Assembly (NCBI GenBank): GCA_964412785.1
Contig: CAYPQD010000069.1
Span: 1-11,246, forward strand
Length of the DNA stretch: 11,246 nt
Direction: 5' to 3'
Source of the DNA: UBA5336 sp964412785
GTDB taxonomy: Bacteria > Pseudomonadota > Alphaproteobacteria > Caulobacterales > Hyphomonadaceae
Position numbers and translations under genes: made by a program. The notes under the pieces were generated by a model. That model was not told where the DNA came from. It worked only from the letters and a program-made list of their open reading frames with translations, and searched no databases. Positions within the stretch are counted from its first letter, which is position 1; each line of letters begins with the position of its first letter. Positions 1-7,580 of the stretch are shown piece by piece.

Positions 1-1
1 G

Positions 2-478
2 GCGCGCCGGGCGCTGGTGGTGGAGGCCGCGGCGCTGGCGGGGGATGGCGGGCTGGCGCCCGGCCGGCGGGGGCGCGGCGGCGCCGGCGGGCAGGGCGGG
101 GCACCGCGCTTTTGCCTGCATGACCGGCTGGGCTTTGCCCTCGCCCCCGGGAGCGGCGGGGCACGCCCGCGCATCACCCTGATGGACGCGGCCGCCAGCC
201 GCCCGGCGCCGGCGCGTGCCGACGGGCTCGCCCGCCGTCTGGCGGCGCTGCAGGCCGTCATCGCCGACCGCACCGCCAGCGTCCGCCGGATGGCCCGCTA
301 TCTGGCGCGGCGCCGGGCCCGGGGCGGCGGGTCAATGCGCCCCCTGCGCCCCGGCCGGCCGCCGGGGCAGGGGGTCTCGCCGGAACTCGACGGGCGGCTG
401 CGCGCGCTCGATCTTCAAGCCCGGCGCGCCCTGTCACCGCCGGGGGCAGGCCCGCCGCTCGCCTTCACGGCGGTGTGA
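2..478 (+). CDS. Hypothetical protein, 3' part only (Gly/Arg/Ala-rich)
   Basis: The reading frame is open from the left edge of the window and ends in TGA at 476-478, so the start lies outside. Third codon positions are almost all G or C, as in the certain genes nearby, which supports this frame. The visible 158 residues are rich in Gly, Arg, Ala and Pro. A low-complexity Gly/Arg stretch comes first, followed by a helical, basic segment (about 215-330) with Leu/Ala/Arg spacing typical of an amphipathic helix, and then a Pro/Gly-rich tail. I recognise no domain, signal peptide or membrane segment. The DUF1223 gene begins 36 bases downstream on the same strand, so co-transcription is possible. 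The first methionine codon in the window (near 182) is internal and I do not propose it as the start. Confidence 0.55.
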   Translation, partial: ARRALVVEAAALAGDGGLAPGRRGRGGAGGQGGAPRFCLHDRLGFALAPGSGGARPRITLMDAAASRPAPARADGLARRLAALQAVIADRTASVRRMARYLARRRARGGGSMRPLRPGRPPGQGVSPELDGRLRALDLQARRALSPPGAGPPLAFTAV

Positions 479-514
479 TTCCCGGGTGTCCGCGGATCGC
501 GCTAACCTTGCATC

Positions 515-1171
515 ATGTTCCGCATGCTGATCCTTGTCGCTGCCTGGCTCGCCGGCGCCGCTGTCGCCCCGTCCCCGGCGCGGGCGCAGGCGATGCATGT
601 GGTGGAGCTGTTCGCCTCGCACAATTGTGATGCCTGCCCGGCCGCGCACCAGACCCTGCGCATGCTCGCCGACACCCAGCGCGATGTCCTGGTGCTGACC
701 TGGTCGGTCGACTATTGGGACTATCTCGGCGAGGCAGACCCGATGGCGCTGCCCGATGCCAAGGCCCGCCAGGCCGCCTATGTGGCGCGCTTCGGGCTGA
801 AGGGGCCGTATACGCCGCAGACCGTCTATGACGGGCGGACCCATTGTGCCGGCAACCGTCCGCTGCAGGTCGGCGCCAGGCTCCGGGCCGTCCGGAAGGT
901 GCCGGAAAGCGGGGTGGAGATGCAGCTCGCCGGCGGCGGTGTCGCGCTGGCAGCGCCGGGGCCTCTGGAGGCGGAAGTGTGGCTCGTCGCCTTCCATGCC
1001 GAGGGCGATCATGACACGGCAATGGTCAACCCGGTGAGCGGGCTGACCGCCCTGGGGCGCTGGGACGGGACGCCATGGCGGATCAGCCTGCCGGACTGTC
1101 CCTCCGGCTGCGCCATGCTGGTCCAGGATGCCGGGCAGGGCGCGGTGCTCGCCGCACTGCGCCTCGACTGA
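515..1171 (+). CDS. DUF1223 family secreted thioredoxin-fold protein
   Basis: The protein has 218 residues. Residues 1-25 form a signal peptide (hydrophobic core 5-18, cleavage likely after an ARAQ-type site), so it should act in the periplasm. The mature part opens with VVELFASHNCDACP, carrying a C38-x-x-C41 pair at the position of the thioredoxin active site. SVDYWDYLGEADP (about 68-80), a Tyr/Arg-rich AYVARFGLKG stretch and YTPQTVYDGR follow; these are hallmarks of DUF1223. The family is widespread in Alphaproteobacteria and its reaction is not established. A thiol-disulfide role is inferred from fold and CxxC only. Two more cysteines near the C-terminus (in LPDCPSGCAM) could form a second disulfide. 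No strong ribosome binding site precedes this ATG; another ATG lies three codons in. Confidence 0.85.
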   Translation: MFRMLILVAAWLAGAAVAPSPARAQAMHVVELFASHNCDACPAAHQTLRMLADTQRDVLVLTWSVDYWDYLGEADPMALPDAKARQAAYVARFGLKGPYTPQTVYDGRTHCAGNRPLQVGARLRAVRKVPESGVEMQLAGGGVALAAPGPLEAEVWLVAFHAEGDHDTAMVNPVSGLTALGRWDGTPWRISLPDCPSGCAMLVQDAGQGAVLAALRLD

Positions 1172-1191
1172 GAGCGGCGCCGCCCAACAGA

Positions 1192-1219
1192 TTGCCAACG
1201 CGCTACCCATGGGTATCTT
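1192..1219 (+). promoter_or_regulatory. Possible sigma-70 promoter for the thioesterase gene
   Basis: TTGCCA at 1192-1197 matches the -35 consensus at five of six positions. It is separated by 16 bases from TATCTT at 1214-1219 (four of six for -10). The pair sits 31 bases before the preferred ATG at 1251, in the 79-base gap after the DUF1223 stop. This is motif matching by eye only. Confidence 0.35.
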
Positions 1220-1250
1220 GGGGCCAGGGACAATCACGGGGGGAGCGATC

Positions 1251-2039
1251 ATGAGCTTCAGTGACCTGGTTGCGGAGGCGGTGGTGGACCGGGCAGGCCG
1301 CCGGCGCTTCGTCATTCCAGAGGCGTGGATGCAGGGACGCACCACCTATGGCGGCCTCACCATGGCGCTGGCTTACGCCGCTGCCGAGCCGTTTGCCGAC
1401 GGGCTCTCACTGCGCTCGGCCCAGCTCGCCCTGATCCAGCCGGTCGGGGGGGAGATGATCGCCGCGCCGAGCGCGCTGAGGCGGCGGGCGAGTTCCGCCT
1501 TCATTGCGGTCGACATGATGGGCAGTGACGGGGTCGCCGCCCGGGCATTGTTCGCGTTCGGCCTGACCCGGGAAAGCCAAATTTCGCCCCACGGGTTGGC
1601 GGCGCCCGATAGGCCGGGACAGCCAGGACAGGGGGGCGAGCTCAGCGCGTCGGGGCTGGCGCCGAACTTCCTGGCCCAGTTCGAGGTGCGCCGGGTCCGC
1701 GGCGGCCAGTTGTTTTCCGGCGCCGAGCCGGGCGAACTTCTCCTGTGGATACGTCACGGCGATGACAAGGCCCGCAGCGGCCTCACCGCCCTCCTGGCGC
1801 TTGCCGACGCGCCGCCCCCGGTCGCACTGACCATGATGTCCACGCCGCACCAGATCTCGACCATGACCTGGCAGGCCGACGTCCTCAGCGCCAACCCCAC
1901 CACACGCGAAGGCTGGTGGCTGGTCCGCGTCCAGCCTGACAGTTTCGCCGCGGGTTACGCCCAGCAGACCCTCACAGTGTTCAACACTGACGGAATTGCT
2001 GTGCTTGCCAGCCGTCAGGTGGTGGCCGTGTTCGGTTGA
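1251..2039 (+). CDS. TesB-like acyl-CoA thioesterase family protein
   Basis: The predicted protein has 262 residues, the usual size for double-hotdog (TesB-like, 4HBT_3) thioesterases, which hydrolyse acyl-CoA to free acid and CoA in the cytoplasm. WMQGRTTYGG (26-35) is the typical first-hotdog entry followed by the central helix. STMTWQADVL (203-212) and GYAQQTL with a closing SRQVVAVFG (254-262) match the second hotdog strand pattern of the family. The start at 1251 is chosen because GGGGGAG lies a few bases upstream and because the frame upstream to 1128 overlaps the DUF1223 gene and reads as non-family sequence. The substrate cannot be told from sequence. The gene converges on the prolyl oligopeptidase gene, with 22 bases between stops. 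Confidence 0.8.
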   Translation: MSFSDLVAEAVVDRAGRRRFVIPEAWMQGRTTYGGLTMALAYAAAEPFADGLSLRSAQLALIQPVGGEMIAAPSALRRRASSAFIAVDMMGSDGVAARALFAFGLTRESQISPHGLAAPDRPGQPGQGGELSASGLAPNFLAQFEVRRVRGGQLFSGAEPGELLLWIRHGDDKARSGLTALLALADAPPPVALTMMSTPHQISTMTWQADVLSANPTTREGWWLVRVQPDSFAAGYAQQTLTVFNTDGIAVLASRQVVAVFG

Positions 2040-2061
2040 GCGCGTCCGGGACAGGCCCCGG

Positions 2062-4293
2062 TCAGTCCATGTCCTCCTCACCGCCGGTTTCGCCAGCCGG
2101 GCCAATCAGCTGGCGCTGGAGATAGGTGAACTGCAGGGCCTGGCGCCTGGCGAGTTCGGTCCGGTTCGCCGCAGCCGAGTGCCCGCCATCGATATTCTCG
2201 TAATAATAGAATGGCTTTCCGGCCGCCTCGAAAACCTTCGCCATCTTGCGGGCATGGCCCGGATGCACCCGGTCATCCTTGGTGGAGGTCAAGAAGAGGG
2301 GCGTCGGATAATCCAAATCCGGGTCGAAATTATGATAGGGCGAGATCGTCTCAAGGAAGGCGCGCTCCTCGGCGACTTCCGGCGAGCCATACTCGTCCAC
2401 CCAGGACGCCCCCGCCAGCAGCAGATGATAGCGAAGCATGTCGAGAAGCGGCACGGCGACGATCACGGCGTTCCACAGGTCGGGGCGCTGGTTCAGCATG
2501 ACCCCCATCAGCAGGCCGCCATTGGAGTAGCCGAGAATGCCGAGCTTATCCGGCGCGGTGATGCCCTTGGCGATCGCGTCCTCGGCGACCGCAATGAAAT
2601 CGTCATAGATTGCCTGGCGGTTCTGTTTCAGGCCCGCCTGGTGCCATTCCGGCCCGAACTCACCACCGCCGCGGATATTGGCGAGGATGTAGGCGCCGCC
2701 CTGCTCCAGCCACAGCTTGCCGCGGATGCCGTCATAGCTCGGCGAGATCGTCACCTGGAAGCCGCCATAGCCATACATCAGCGCCGGCGTGGTGCCGTCG
2801 AGGGTGATGTCCTCGCGATGGACGACGAAATAGGGCACCTCGGTGCCGTCCTTCGAGATTGCAGAGAATTGCTGGACCGTCATGCCATCGGCGTCGAACC
2901 AGGCCGGCAGGTTCTTGAGATCGCTGACGTTACCCGACGCGGCCGACCATTCCAGAAGCGAATCCGGTGTCAGGAAGCCCTCATAGCTCAGGAAAACCTC
3001 CTCGGCGTGCCGGCTGGCAAAGGCGATGCCGGCCTGGCCCTGGCCCGGCAGGGCAAGCGGTTGCGTTGTCCAGCCCGCCTCTCCGGGTTCAAGCCTGAGG
3101 ATCCGCCCGACCACATTGTCGTTGATCGACAGCAGTGCCGCCGACTTCGAGATCGCCACGCGGTTGATCGCCTGGCGCTCATTCGGGCGGAATACAAGCG
3201 TCACCTCGGGAAGGGTCCGGGTCTGAAGGAAGGTGTCGAGATCGAATGCGACGAGATCGCCCGACCGGAATCCGTCCGATGCGCCCTCCGGCGCCCAGTC
3301 CTGCTTCAGAGACACCAGCATCCGCCCCTTGTAGACGCCCGTCAGGGAGGATTTCGGCGGCACCGGCCATTGCACCGCGTCGGCCTCGCCATCCGGCAGC
3401 CACCAGTATTTGAAGGTGAAGAAGGTGTCGGCCTCGACCACGTTCTGCAGGCGGGTGCCATCGTCGAGTTCAAGGATAAAGGGCGAGGTTGCGACATCGC
3501 TCGCCTCGCCGGCGAACACGGTCTCTGCGTCCTCCAGGGGCGTGCCGCGGCGCCAGCGTTTGACGATCGAGGGATAGCCGGATGCCGTCAGGCTCGATCC
3601 GTCGCCGCCCCAGTCGGTACCGATCAGCACGGTATCGCCATCGACCCACTCGGCGTCTTGCTTGGCTTGCGGCGTCACGAAACCGCCCTCGACAAATGCC
3701 TTGGAGGCAAGGTCGAACTCGCGAAGCTCCGTCGCATCCTTGCCGCCATCGGACAGGGCGACGAGGCAGGCGTTTGCCGGTCCGTCCACGGGAGTGAGGC
3801 AGTCGGCGCCCTTGAACACCCAATTGGCGTCCTCGGCCTCAGCGAGGGCATCGAAATCGAGTACCGTCTCCCAGTCGGGTGCGTCGGTACGGTAGCTGTC
3901 CAGCGGCGTGCGGCGCCACAGGCCGCGGACATGATTCTCATCCTGCCAGAAATTGTAGACCATGCCGTCACGCACCGAGCCATAGGGGATGCGCGCGTCG
4001 GAATTGGCAATTTCCAGCGCGACGGCCTCATTGCCGGCATGGCGCGGGTCGCCCGTCAGCGCGTCCAGCGTCCGTTCATTCTGTTGGCGTACCCAGTCGA
4101 GTGCGGCCTCGCCTTCGATCGCCTCCAGCCAGAGATAGGCATCGCCGGCGTCCTCGGGTGCAGCGGCCGGGTCGGGGGCGGTCTGCGCGGCTGCGGCTTC
4201 GGTCATGGTGGGAGCGGTCTCCGGGGTTTCAGCACCGGCCGCACCTGCCATCAGGGCAAGGGCGGCCGTCGAGGCGAGAAAGCTGCGCGTCAT
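2062..4293 (-). CDS. Secreted S9A prolyl oligopeptidase family serine peptidase
   Basis: The protein has 743 residues. Residues 1-21 are a signal peptide ending AGA before ETPE, so it should work in the periplasm or outside. An acidic Ala/Pro linker follows, then the N-terminal beta-propeller region (about 50-480), and a C-terminal alpha/beta-hydrolase domain beginning around PALMYGYGGF. The catalytic triad is visible: Ser590 in GYSNGG, Asp673/674 in KDDRVHP, and His705 in DGGHSAA. The segment NIRGGGEFGPEWH is the conserved S9A stretch before the nucleophile. Members cut small peptides after proline; the actual specificity here is unknown. The ATG at 4293 is preceded on its strand by ACGGAG at about 5 bases. 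The gene lies 79 bases downstream of the HisN-like gene on the same strand, so read-through is possible. Confidence 0.93.
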   Translation of the reverse strand: MTRSFLASTAALALMAGAAGAETPETAPTMTEAAAAQTAPDPAAAPEDAGDAYLWLEAIEGEAALDWVRQQNERTLDALTGDPRHAGNEAVALEIANSDARIPYGSVRDGMVYNFWQDENHVRGLWRRTPLDSYRTDAPDWETVLDFDALAEAEDANWVFKGADCLTPVDGPANACLVALSDGGKDATELREFDLASKAFVEGGFVTPQAKQDAEWVDGDTVLIGTDWGGDGSSLTASGYPSIVKRWRRGTPLEDAETVFAGEASDVATSPFILELDDGTRLQNVVEADTFFTFKYWWLPDGEADAVQWPVPPKSSLTGVYKGRMLVSLKQDWAPEGASDGFRSGDLVAFDLDTFLQTRTLPEVTLVFRPNERQAINRVAISKSAALLSINDNVVGRILRLEPGEAGWTTQPLALPGQGQAGIAFASRHAEEVFLSYEGFLTPDSLLEWSAASGNVSDLKNLPAWFDADGMTVQQFSAISKDGTEVPYFVVHREDITLDGTTPALMYGYGGFQVTISPSYDGIRGKLWLEQGGAYILANIRGGGEFGPEWHQAGLKQNRQAIYDDFIAVAEDAIAKGITAPDKLGILGYSNGGLLMGVMLNQRPDLWNAVIVAVPLLDMLRYHLLLAGASWVDEYGSPEVAEERAFLETISPYHNFDPDLDYPTPLFLTSTKDDRVHPGHARKMAKVFEAAGKPFYYYENIDGGHSAAANRTELARRQALQFTYLQRQLIGPAGETGGEEDMD

Positions 4294-4372
4294 GTTGGCT
4301 CCGTTATCCTATCACGTGTTCCGATTGTGCGGAAAAGACCGGCCCGATCAAGCGATGATGGCGGACATCGCC

Positions 4373-5197
4373 CTAATCGGCGCTGCGCCTCAGGGCGAGC
4401 AGCGCCTGTTCCAGGATGCCCTCGCTGGCGGCGCAGACGACCTGGCCGCCGAGCGCGGGCGGCGCGCCCCGCCAGTTGCAGGCCATCCCGCCGGCGCCGC
4501 GCACCACCGGGATCAGCGCGGCGATATCCCAGGCCGCAAGACCGGATTCGGCGACAAGGTCGATCGATCCGGCTGCCAGCCTTGCATAGCCATAGGCGTC
4601 GAGGCCATAGCGGGCGATCCGCGCCGTGTGGCGCAGGTGTGTCCATGCGCCCTGTTCAGGCGGGGTCAGGATGAAGGGATCCGTGGTGGCGATTACCGCC
4701 TCACGCAGGTCGCGGCAGGCCGACACCGCAAGCGGGCGCGTGCCCTTTTGTGTTTCCATCACGCCGCCGCCCGGCCAGCCGAGATAGCGTTCGCCAAGGA
4801 CCGGCTGGTCGATGCAGCCATAGAGCGGCACGCCGTCGGGGCCGGCGAGCGCGACCAGCACGGTCCAGGTCGGCACGCCCGCGACGAAGGCGCGGGTGCC
4901 ATCAATGGGATCGAGATACCATGTCCAGCCGCTGGTGCCGGGCCTTGCCGGAAACTCCTCGCCGATCACGGTGTCATCCGGGCAGGTTTCGGCAAGGACG
5001 GCGCGCATGGCCGCCTCGGCGGCGCGGTCGGCCTCGGTGACCGGGTCGAAGCCCGGCCTGAGCGGCGAGGCGCCGGCCTTGTCATCTGGCGCTGCGCCAG
5101 ACCGAAAGTGCGGGGCGATGGCGGCCCCGGCAACAGCGGCGAGGCGCCTCAGCAAATCGACGGGGTCATCGCCTCGCGGCGGATGCGGGCTCGGCAT
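4373..5197 (-). CDS. hisN: Inositol monophosphatase family, HisN-type histidinol-phosphatase
   Basis: The protein has 274 residues and carries the metal-dependent phosphatase signatures of the inositol monophosphatase superfamily: DPVTEAD (51-57), GEE (79-81), WYLDPIDGTRAF (93-104) and WDIAALIPVVRGAGG (223-237). GVPTWTVLVAL and GCIDQPVLGERY resemble the branch annotated as histidinol-phosphatase (HisN), which removes phosphate from L-histidinol phosphate in histidine synthesis. Other members act on inositol phosphates or on 3'(2'),5'-bisphosphate nucleosides, so the substrate is a family-level inference. On its strand AAGGGG lies 2-7 bases before the ATG at 5197. Its start lies 36 bases after the stop of the Cro/C1-type regulator gene, so the two are probably one transcript. 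No other histidine genes are in the window. Confidence 0.85.
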   Translation of the reverse strand: MPSPHPPRGDDPVDLLRRLAAVAGAAIAPHFRSGAAPDDKAGASPLRPGFDPVTEADRAAEAAMRAVLAETCPDDTVIGEEFPARPGTSGWTWYLDPIDGTRAFVAGVPTWTVLVALAGPDGVPLYGCIDQPVLGERYLGWPGGGVMETQKGTRPLAVSACRDLREAVIATTDPFILTPPEQGAWTHLRHTARIARYGLDAYGYARLAAGSIDLVAESGLAAWDIAALIPVVRGAGGMACNWRGAPPALGGQVVCAASEGILEQALLALRRSAD

Positions 5198-5233
5198 GGC
5201 CCCTTGATGTGTGGCGGCTATCGCTGCGCCGCG

Positions 5234-5641
5234 TCAAGCCGCGCCGTTCTTGTTATTGTCGAGCGCATCGCTTTCCAGCGCCTTGGCGAGTTCCAGGAGG
5301 CGCCTGCGCGGGCGCTCTCCGAGCCGGTAATAGGCCCGCACCAGTTCGAGGGTTTCCTTTTGTGAGAGGATGTCGCCCTCAAGCTCCTCGGCATCGTTCG
5401 CCGCCTTGCCGGGCGCGCCCTCCGGCGCCAGGCCGTCGAAGAAATACTGCACCGAGACATTCAGCGCCCGGGATAGATCATAGAGGCGTGAAGAGGTGAT
5501 CCGGTTTGCGCCGCATTCATATTTCTGGATTTGCTGGAAGCGCACACCCACCTGCCCGGCCAGATCCTGCTGCGTCATGCCGAGTAGTCTTCGCCGGCGG
5601 CGCAGCCGCTTGCCCACATGGAGGTCGGTATCGTCCGCCAT
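5234..5641 (-). CDS. Cro/C1-type helix-turn-helix regulator (PraR/PhrR-like)
   Basis: The protein has 135 residues from the chosen start. The DNA-binding domain is at 9-64: VGKRLRRRRRLLGMTQQDLA contains the first helices, and GVRFQQIQKYECGANRI holds the recognition helix. SSRLYDLSRALNVSVQYFFDG closes the five-helix fold. The C-terminal 70 residues are charged and helical. The arrangement is typical of a widespread alphaproteobacterial regulator group that includes rhizobial PhrR and PraR; I assign only the group. The ATG at 5641 is preferred over the one at 5674 because GGAG lies about 7 bases before it and because the family begins near MADDTDLHVG. The hisN-like gene follows on the same strand. 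An interrupted inverted repeat upstream (5657-5703) may be an operator. Confidence 0.88.
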   Translation of the reverse strand: MADDTDLHVGKRLRRRRRLLGMTQQDLAGQVGVRFQQIQKYECGANRITSSRLYDLSRALNVSVQYFFDGLAPEGAPGKAANDAEELEGDILSQKETLELVRAYYRLGERPRRRLLELAKALESDALDNNKNGAA

Positions 5642-5656
5642 CGGTTCGCTCCAAAG

Positions 5657-5703
5657 TTCAGTACGGAAACCCAACGTCCCGTTTCAGGAAATCCGTGAAC
5701 TGA
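5657..5703. promoter_or_regulatory. Interrupted inverted repeat upstream of the Cro/C1-type regulator
   Basis: TCAGT at 5658-5662, ACGG at 5663-5666 and GAAAC at 5666-5670 find their complements GTTTC (5681-5685), CCGT (5693-5696) and ACTGA (5699-5703) in matching order, with extra bases on the right side. A small palindrome, TTTC-AG-GAAA, sits at 5682-5691. The position, 16-62 bases upstream of the regulator's ATG, suits an autoregulatory operator. Function is inferred. Confidence 0.25.
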
Positions 5704-5780
5704 CAGAGCAAGGCGTATGCCGTTTGAACCGGGGCTGGCAAGCAGGCGGCGTGTGATTTCGCAATTGCAGGATTTATCTC

Positions 5781-5808
5781 TTGCCTTTTTTGCAATGCAC
5801 AATAATCT
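5781..5808 (+). promoter_or_regulatory. Possible promoter of the small RNA
   Basis: TTGCCT at 5781-5786 is followed after 14-16 bases by the A/T-rich AATAATCT (5801-5808), which holds two alternative -10 hexamers (AATAAT at 5801-5806, TAATCT at 5803-5808). The region is locally A/T-rich in a high-GC setting and ends just before the first sRNA hairpin. The -10 match is imperfect, so the exact hexamers are uncertain. Confidence 0.4.
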
Positions 5809-5812
5809 CGAT

Positions 5813-5891
5813 GATGCGCTTCGGCGCAAACGCCTCTTGGCGTTTCCTCCCTTACCTGATCCGCCGTGCCCTCGGGCACGGCGTTTTTTTT
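5813..5891 (+). ncRNA. suhB/MmgR (alpha-r8)-like trans-acting small RNA
   Basis: No reading frame fits, yet the plus strand carries an obvious small-RNA layout of about 79 bases. Two 5' stem-loops come first: TGCGC-TTCG-GCGCA (5815-5828) and AACGCC-TCTT-GGCGTT (5829-5844). A pyrimidine-rich stretch containing TTTCCTCCCT (5843-5852) follows and is mostly unpaired, then a strong intrinsic terminator (5862-5891). As I recall, this 10-base motif and this arrangement characterise the alphaproteobacterial suhB RNA family, whose Sinorhizobium member MmgR binds Hfq and affects polyhydroxybutyrate accumulation. The CCUCC core is complementary to Shine-Dalgarno sequences, which suggests translational repression by base pairing. 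The 5' end is estimated from the hairpin and the A/T-rich element upstream. It is divergent from the Cro/C1-type regulator gene. Confidence 0.7.
5862..5891 (+). terminator. Rho-independent terminator of the small RNA
   Basis: CGCCGTGCC at 5862-5870 pairs perfectly over 9 bases with GGCACGGCG at 5875-5883 around a CTCG loop, and eight T residues follow directly (5884-5891). There is no T tract on the minus-strand side, so it acts on plus-strand transcripts. No plus-strand protein gene lies upstream, which supports the small RNA call. Confidence 0.9.
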
Positions 5892-5911
5892 GGGTGTGTC
5901 GGGGCGGCAGG

Positions 5912-6817
5912 TCAGGCCTGCGACAGGGTCCGCGCGTGGGCGACGAGATCGCAGGCGAGTGTCATGAGGTCAGAGCGCAGGCCATCGAGGCCGCCCGACG
6001 GGCAGACGCGCAGCTCGTCCATGTAAAGGTCGCGGCGTATCTCGATCTGCAGGGCGTGAACGCCGCGCGTGGGCCGGCCATAGCGCCGCGTCGTGTAGCC
6101 GCCCGCATAGGGTGCGTTGCGCGCGACGCGGTAGCCAAGGCGGCGCAGCTGGCGCTCAGCCAGGGCGGTCAGACGGGCGCTGCAGCTGGTGCCGAAGCGG
6201 TCGCCGAGCACCATGTCGGCGAGGCGCCGCTGGCCCGGCTGGTGAGAGGGCATGGAGTGGCAGTCGATCAGTATGGCGATGCCATGGGCCTCACGCAGGC
6301 GTTCGATCTCCGCGCCAAGGGTGGCGTGGTAGGCGTCATGGACGAGGCTGAGCCTGCGCTCGCCCTCAGCGCGGCTGAGCGGGCGGGCGTAGATCGGCCG
6401 GCCACCGGCGCCAACCCGCGGCAGGCAGCCGAGCCCGGCCTGCACCCTCGGGCCGGGCAGGCCGGCCGCGCGCGGGAGCCCGTCGCGGAACATCGCCGCG
6501 TCGAGTTCGCGGGCATCGCGGTTGAGGTCGACAAAGCCGCGCCCATAGGTCGCCGCCACCAGGCTTGCGCCAAGACGCGGCACGGCGGCGAACAGCTCGT
6601 CGACAAAGGCGTCCTCGGTCCGCCGCAGGTCGATCAGCGGAACCGACAGGGCTGCGCGCATCTCGCCGGGATAGACCCGCCCGGAATGGGGCGAAGCGAA
6701 AACGATCGGCGCCTCCGCCCCCTGTGGGCGGACCACGGTGCAGGGCGCGCCGAGCGTCTCGGCGGCATCGCTGGCGGGTGCCGGGTCCGGCAGGGGGTCT
6801 CGGGCGGCGAGCGTCAT
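5912..6817 (-). CDS. N-formylglutamate amidohydrolase family protein
   Basis: The protein has 301 residues and matches the FGase family, which hydrolyses N-formyl-L-glutamate to glutamate and formate (last step of one histidine-degradation route, HutG) in the cytoplasm. Visible motifs in order: SPHSG (42-46), RTED (66-69), DLNR (97-100), DCHSMPS (185-191), APYAGGY (235-241) and LQIEI (256-260), with LYMDE just after. The His and Asp/Glu residues in these motifs are the likely zinc ligands. No hut genes are nearby, so use in histidine degradation is not shown; many alphaproteobacterial paralogues sit alone beside cpdR, as here. No clear ribosome binding site precedes the ATG at 6817, so the start is less sure. 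It ends 20 bases from the small RNA terminator and is divergent from cpdR. Confidence 0.85.
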   Translation of the reverse strand: MTLAARDPLPDPAPASDAAETLGAPCTVVRPQGAEAPIVFASPHSGRVYPGEMRAALSVPLIDLRRTEDAFVDELFAAVPRLGASLVAATYGRGFVDLNRDARELDAAMFRDGLPRAAGLPGPRVQAGLGCLPRVGAGGRPIYARPLSRAEGERRLSLVHDAYHATLGAEIERLREAHGIAILIDCHSMPSHQPGQRRLADMVLGDRFGTSCSARLTALAERQLRRLGYRVARNAPYAGGYTTRRYGRPTRGVHALQIEIRRDLYMDELRVCPSGGLDGLRSDLMTLACDLVAHARTLSQA

Positions 6818-6877
6818 GGCGCAATGGTTGGTGGACCGCGGCGAAGGTCAAGCCCGCGCAGGCCTGTTCATGGCCGA

Positions 6878-6906
6878 TTTACCGAACCGGTGCTTACTGC
6901 CATAAG
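6878..6906 (+). promoter_or_regulatory. Possible cpdR promoter
   Basis: TTTACC (6878-6883) and CATAAG (6901-6906), separated by 17 bases, each match the sigma-70 hexamers at four of six positions. They lie in the 133-base divergent gap between the FGase and cpdR starts, 44 bases before the cpdR ATG. I see no clear paired TTAA CtrA box here. Weak evidence. Confidence 0.25.
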
Positions 6907-6950
6907 TCCTCCCAAGGCAATGAGGGGGGCCCGCTCGACACGGGTTGACC

Positions 6951-7310
6951 ATGACCAAGATCCTTCTGGCCGAAGATGATGACAGCCTGCGCCGCTTTCT
7001 GGCGTCCGCGCTTCGCCGCGCGGGCCATGAGGTGCAAGACTATGAGGATGGCGAAGGTGCACTGGAGGCGCTGGAGCGTGAGGTGTTCGACCTCCTGCTC
7101 ACCGACATCGTGATGCCGGGCCTTGACGGCATCGAGCTCGCCCGCCGGGGCGCCGAACTCGATCCGGCAATGAAGATCGTCTTCATCACCGGCTTTGCCG
7201 CCGTCGCCCTTTCGTCGGGTGCGCCGACGCCGGCTGGTGCCAAGGTCCTCTCCAAGCCCTTCCACCTTCGCGAGATCGTCGACGAGGTTGACCGCGTCCT
7301 GGCGGCGTGA
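6951..7310 (+). CDS. cpdR: CpdR-type single-domain response regulator
   Basis: The protein has 119 residues and consists only of a receiver domain. ILLAEDDDSLRRFL (4-17) holds the acidic metal-binding cluster D9-D11. Asp52 in LLLTDIVMPGLDGIELA is the phosphoacceptor. Thr80 in VFITGFAAVAL is the switch residue, and Lys102 in KVLSKPFHLREIV completes the active site. FITGFAAVAL and VLSKPFHLR closely match Caulobacter CpdR. There, unphosphorylated CpdR primes the ClpXP protease to degrade cell-cycle substrates and localises ClpXP to the pole; the CckA-ChpT relay switches it off by phosphorylation. The ATG at 6951 gives the family N-terminus (MTKILLAEDD); an in-frame TTG two codons upstream is not preferred. 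No strong Shine-Dalgarno is seen. FGase and tRNA-Val flank it. Confidence 0.92.
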   Translation: MTKILLAEDDDSLRRFLASALRRAGHEVQDYEDGEGALEALEREVFDLLLTDIVMPGLDGIELARRGAELDPAMKIVFITGFAAVALSSGAPTPAGAKVLSKPFHLREIVDEVDRVLAA

Positions 7311-7373
7311 CTGAGGGCCCGCAAGCAGGCAGGCGCGGCTGCCCGGCGTCTGCCGCCTCCTGAAGCGGCCGGC

Positions 7374-7402
7374 TTGACGGCGCACAGGCAAGGCGCGATA
7401 GA
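7374..7402 (+). promoter_or_regulatory. Likely tRNA-Val promoter
   Basis: CTTGAC with TTGACG at 7374-7379 is the strong alphaproteobacterial -35 form. After 17 bases comes GATAGA (7397-7402), a weak -10. The pair is 47 bases before the first base of the tRNA, and no other gene start follows in between. The 139-base gap after cpdR otherwise shows only short GC-rich stems. Confidence 0.45.
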
Positions 7403-7449
7403 CGCAAGGCTTCAGGGACCCGCCAGCCCACCCGGGCCGGTCCAGCAAG

Positions 7450-7524
<75 letters not shown>

Positions 7525-7580
7525 TTTAACGCACTGTTTTTAAAGAGCTTATTGTTTGAGCCCGCTACCGAGTAACAGTT

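Noticed and set aside
434..1345. Minus-strand open frame of 303 codons
   Set aside because: Shadow of the DUF1223 gene; composition-driven Arg/His/Pro-rich translation.
2046..2061. CCGGG/CCCGG hairpin between convergent genes as a bidirectional terminator
   Set aside because: Stem of only 5 bases, with no T tract on either strand.
1996..4674. Very long plus-strand open frame (about 890 codons)
   Set aside because: It is antisense to the S9A peptidase, which has a signal peptide and a full catalytic triad; long antisense frames are expected in high-GC coding DNA. No recognisable domain in the translation.
4205..5365. Plus-strand open frame of 386 codons
   Set aside because: Antisense to the HisN-like gene and the regulator, both with clear motifs; no domain seen.
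5717..6979. Plus-strand open frame of 420 codons
   Set aside because: Antisense to the FGase gene and runs through the small RNA and its terminator; no domain.
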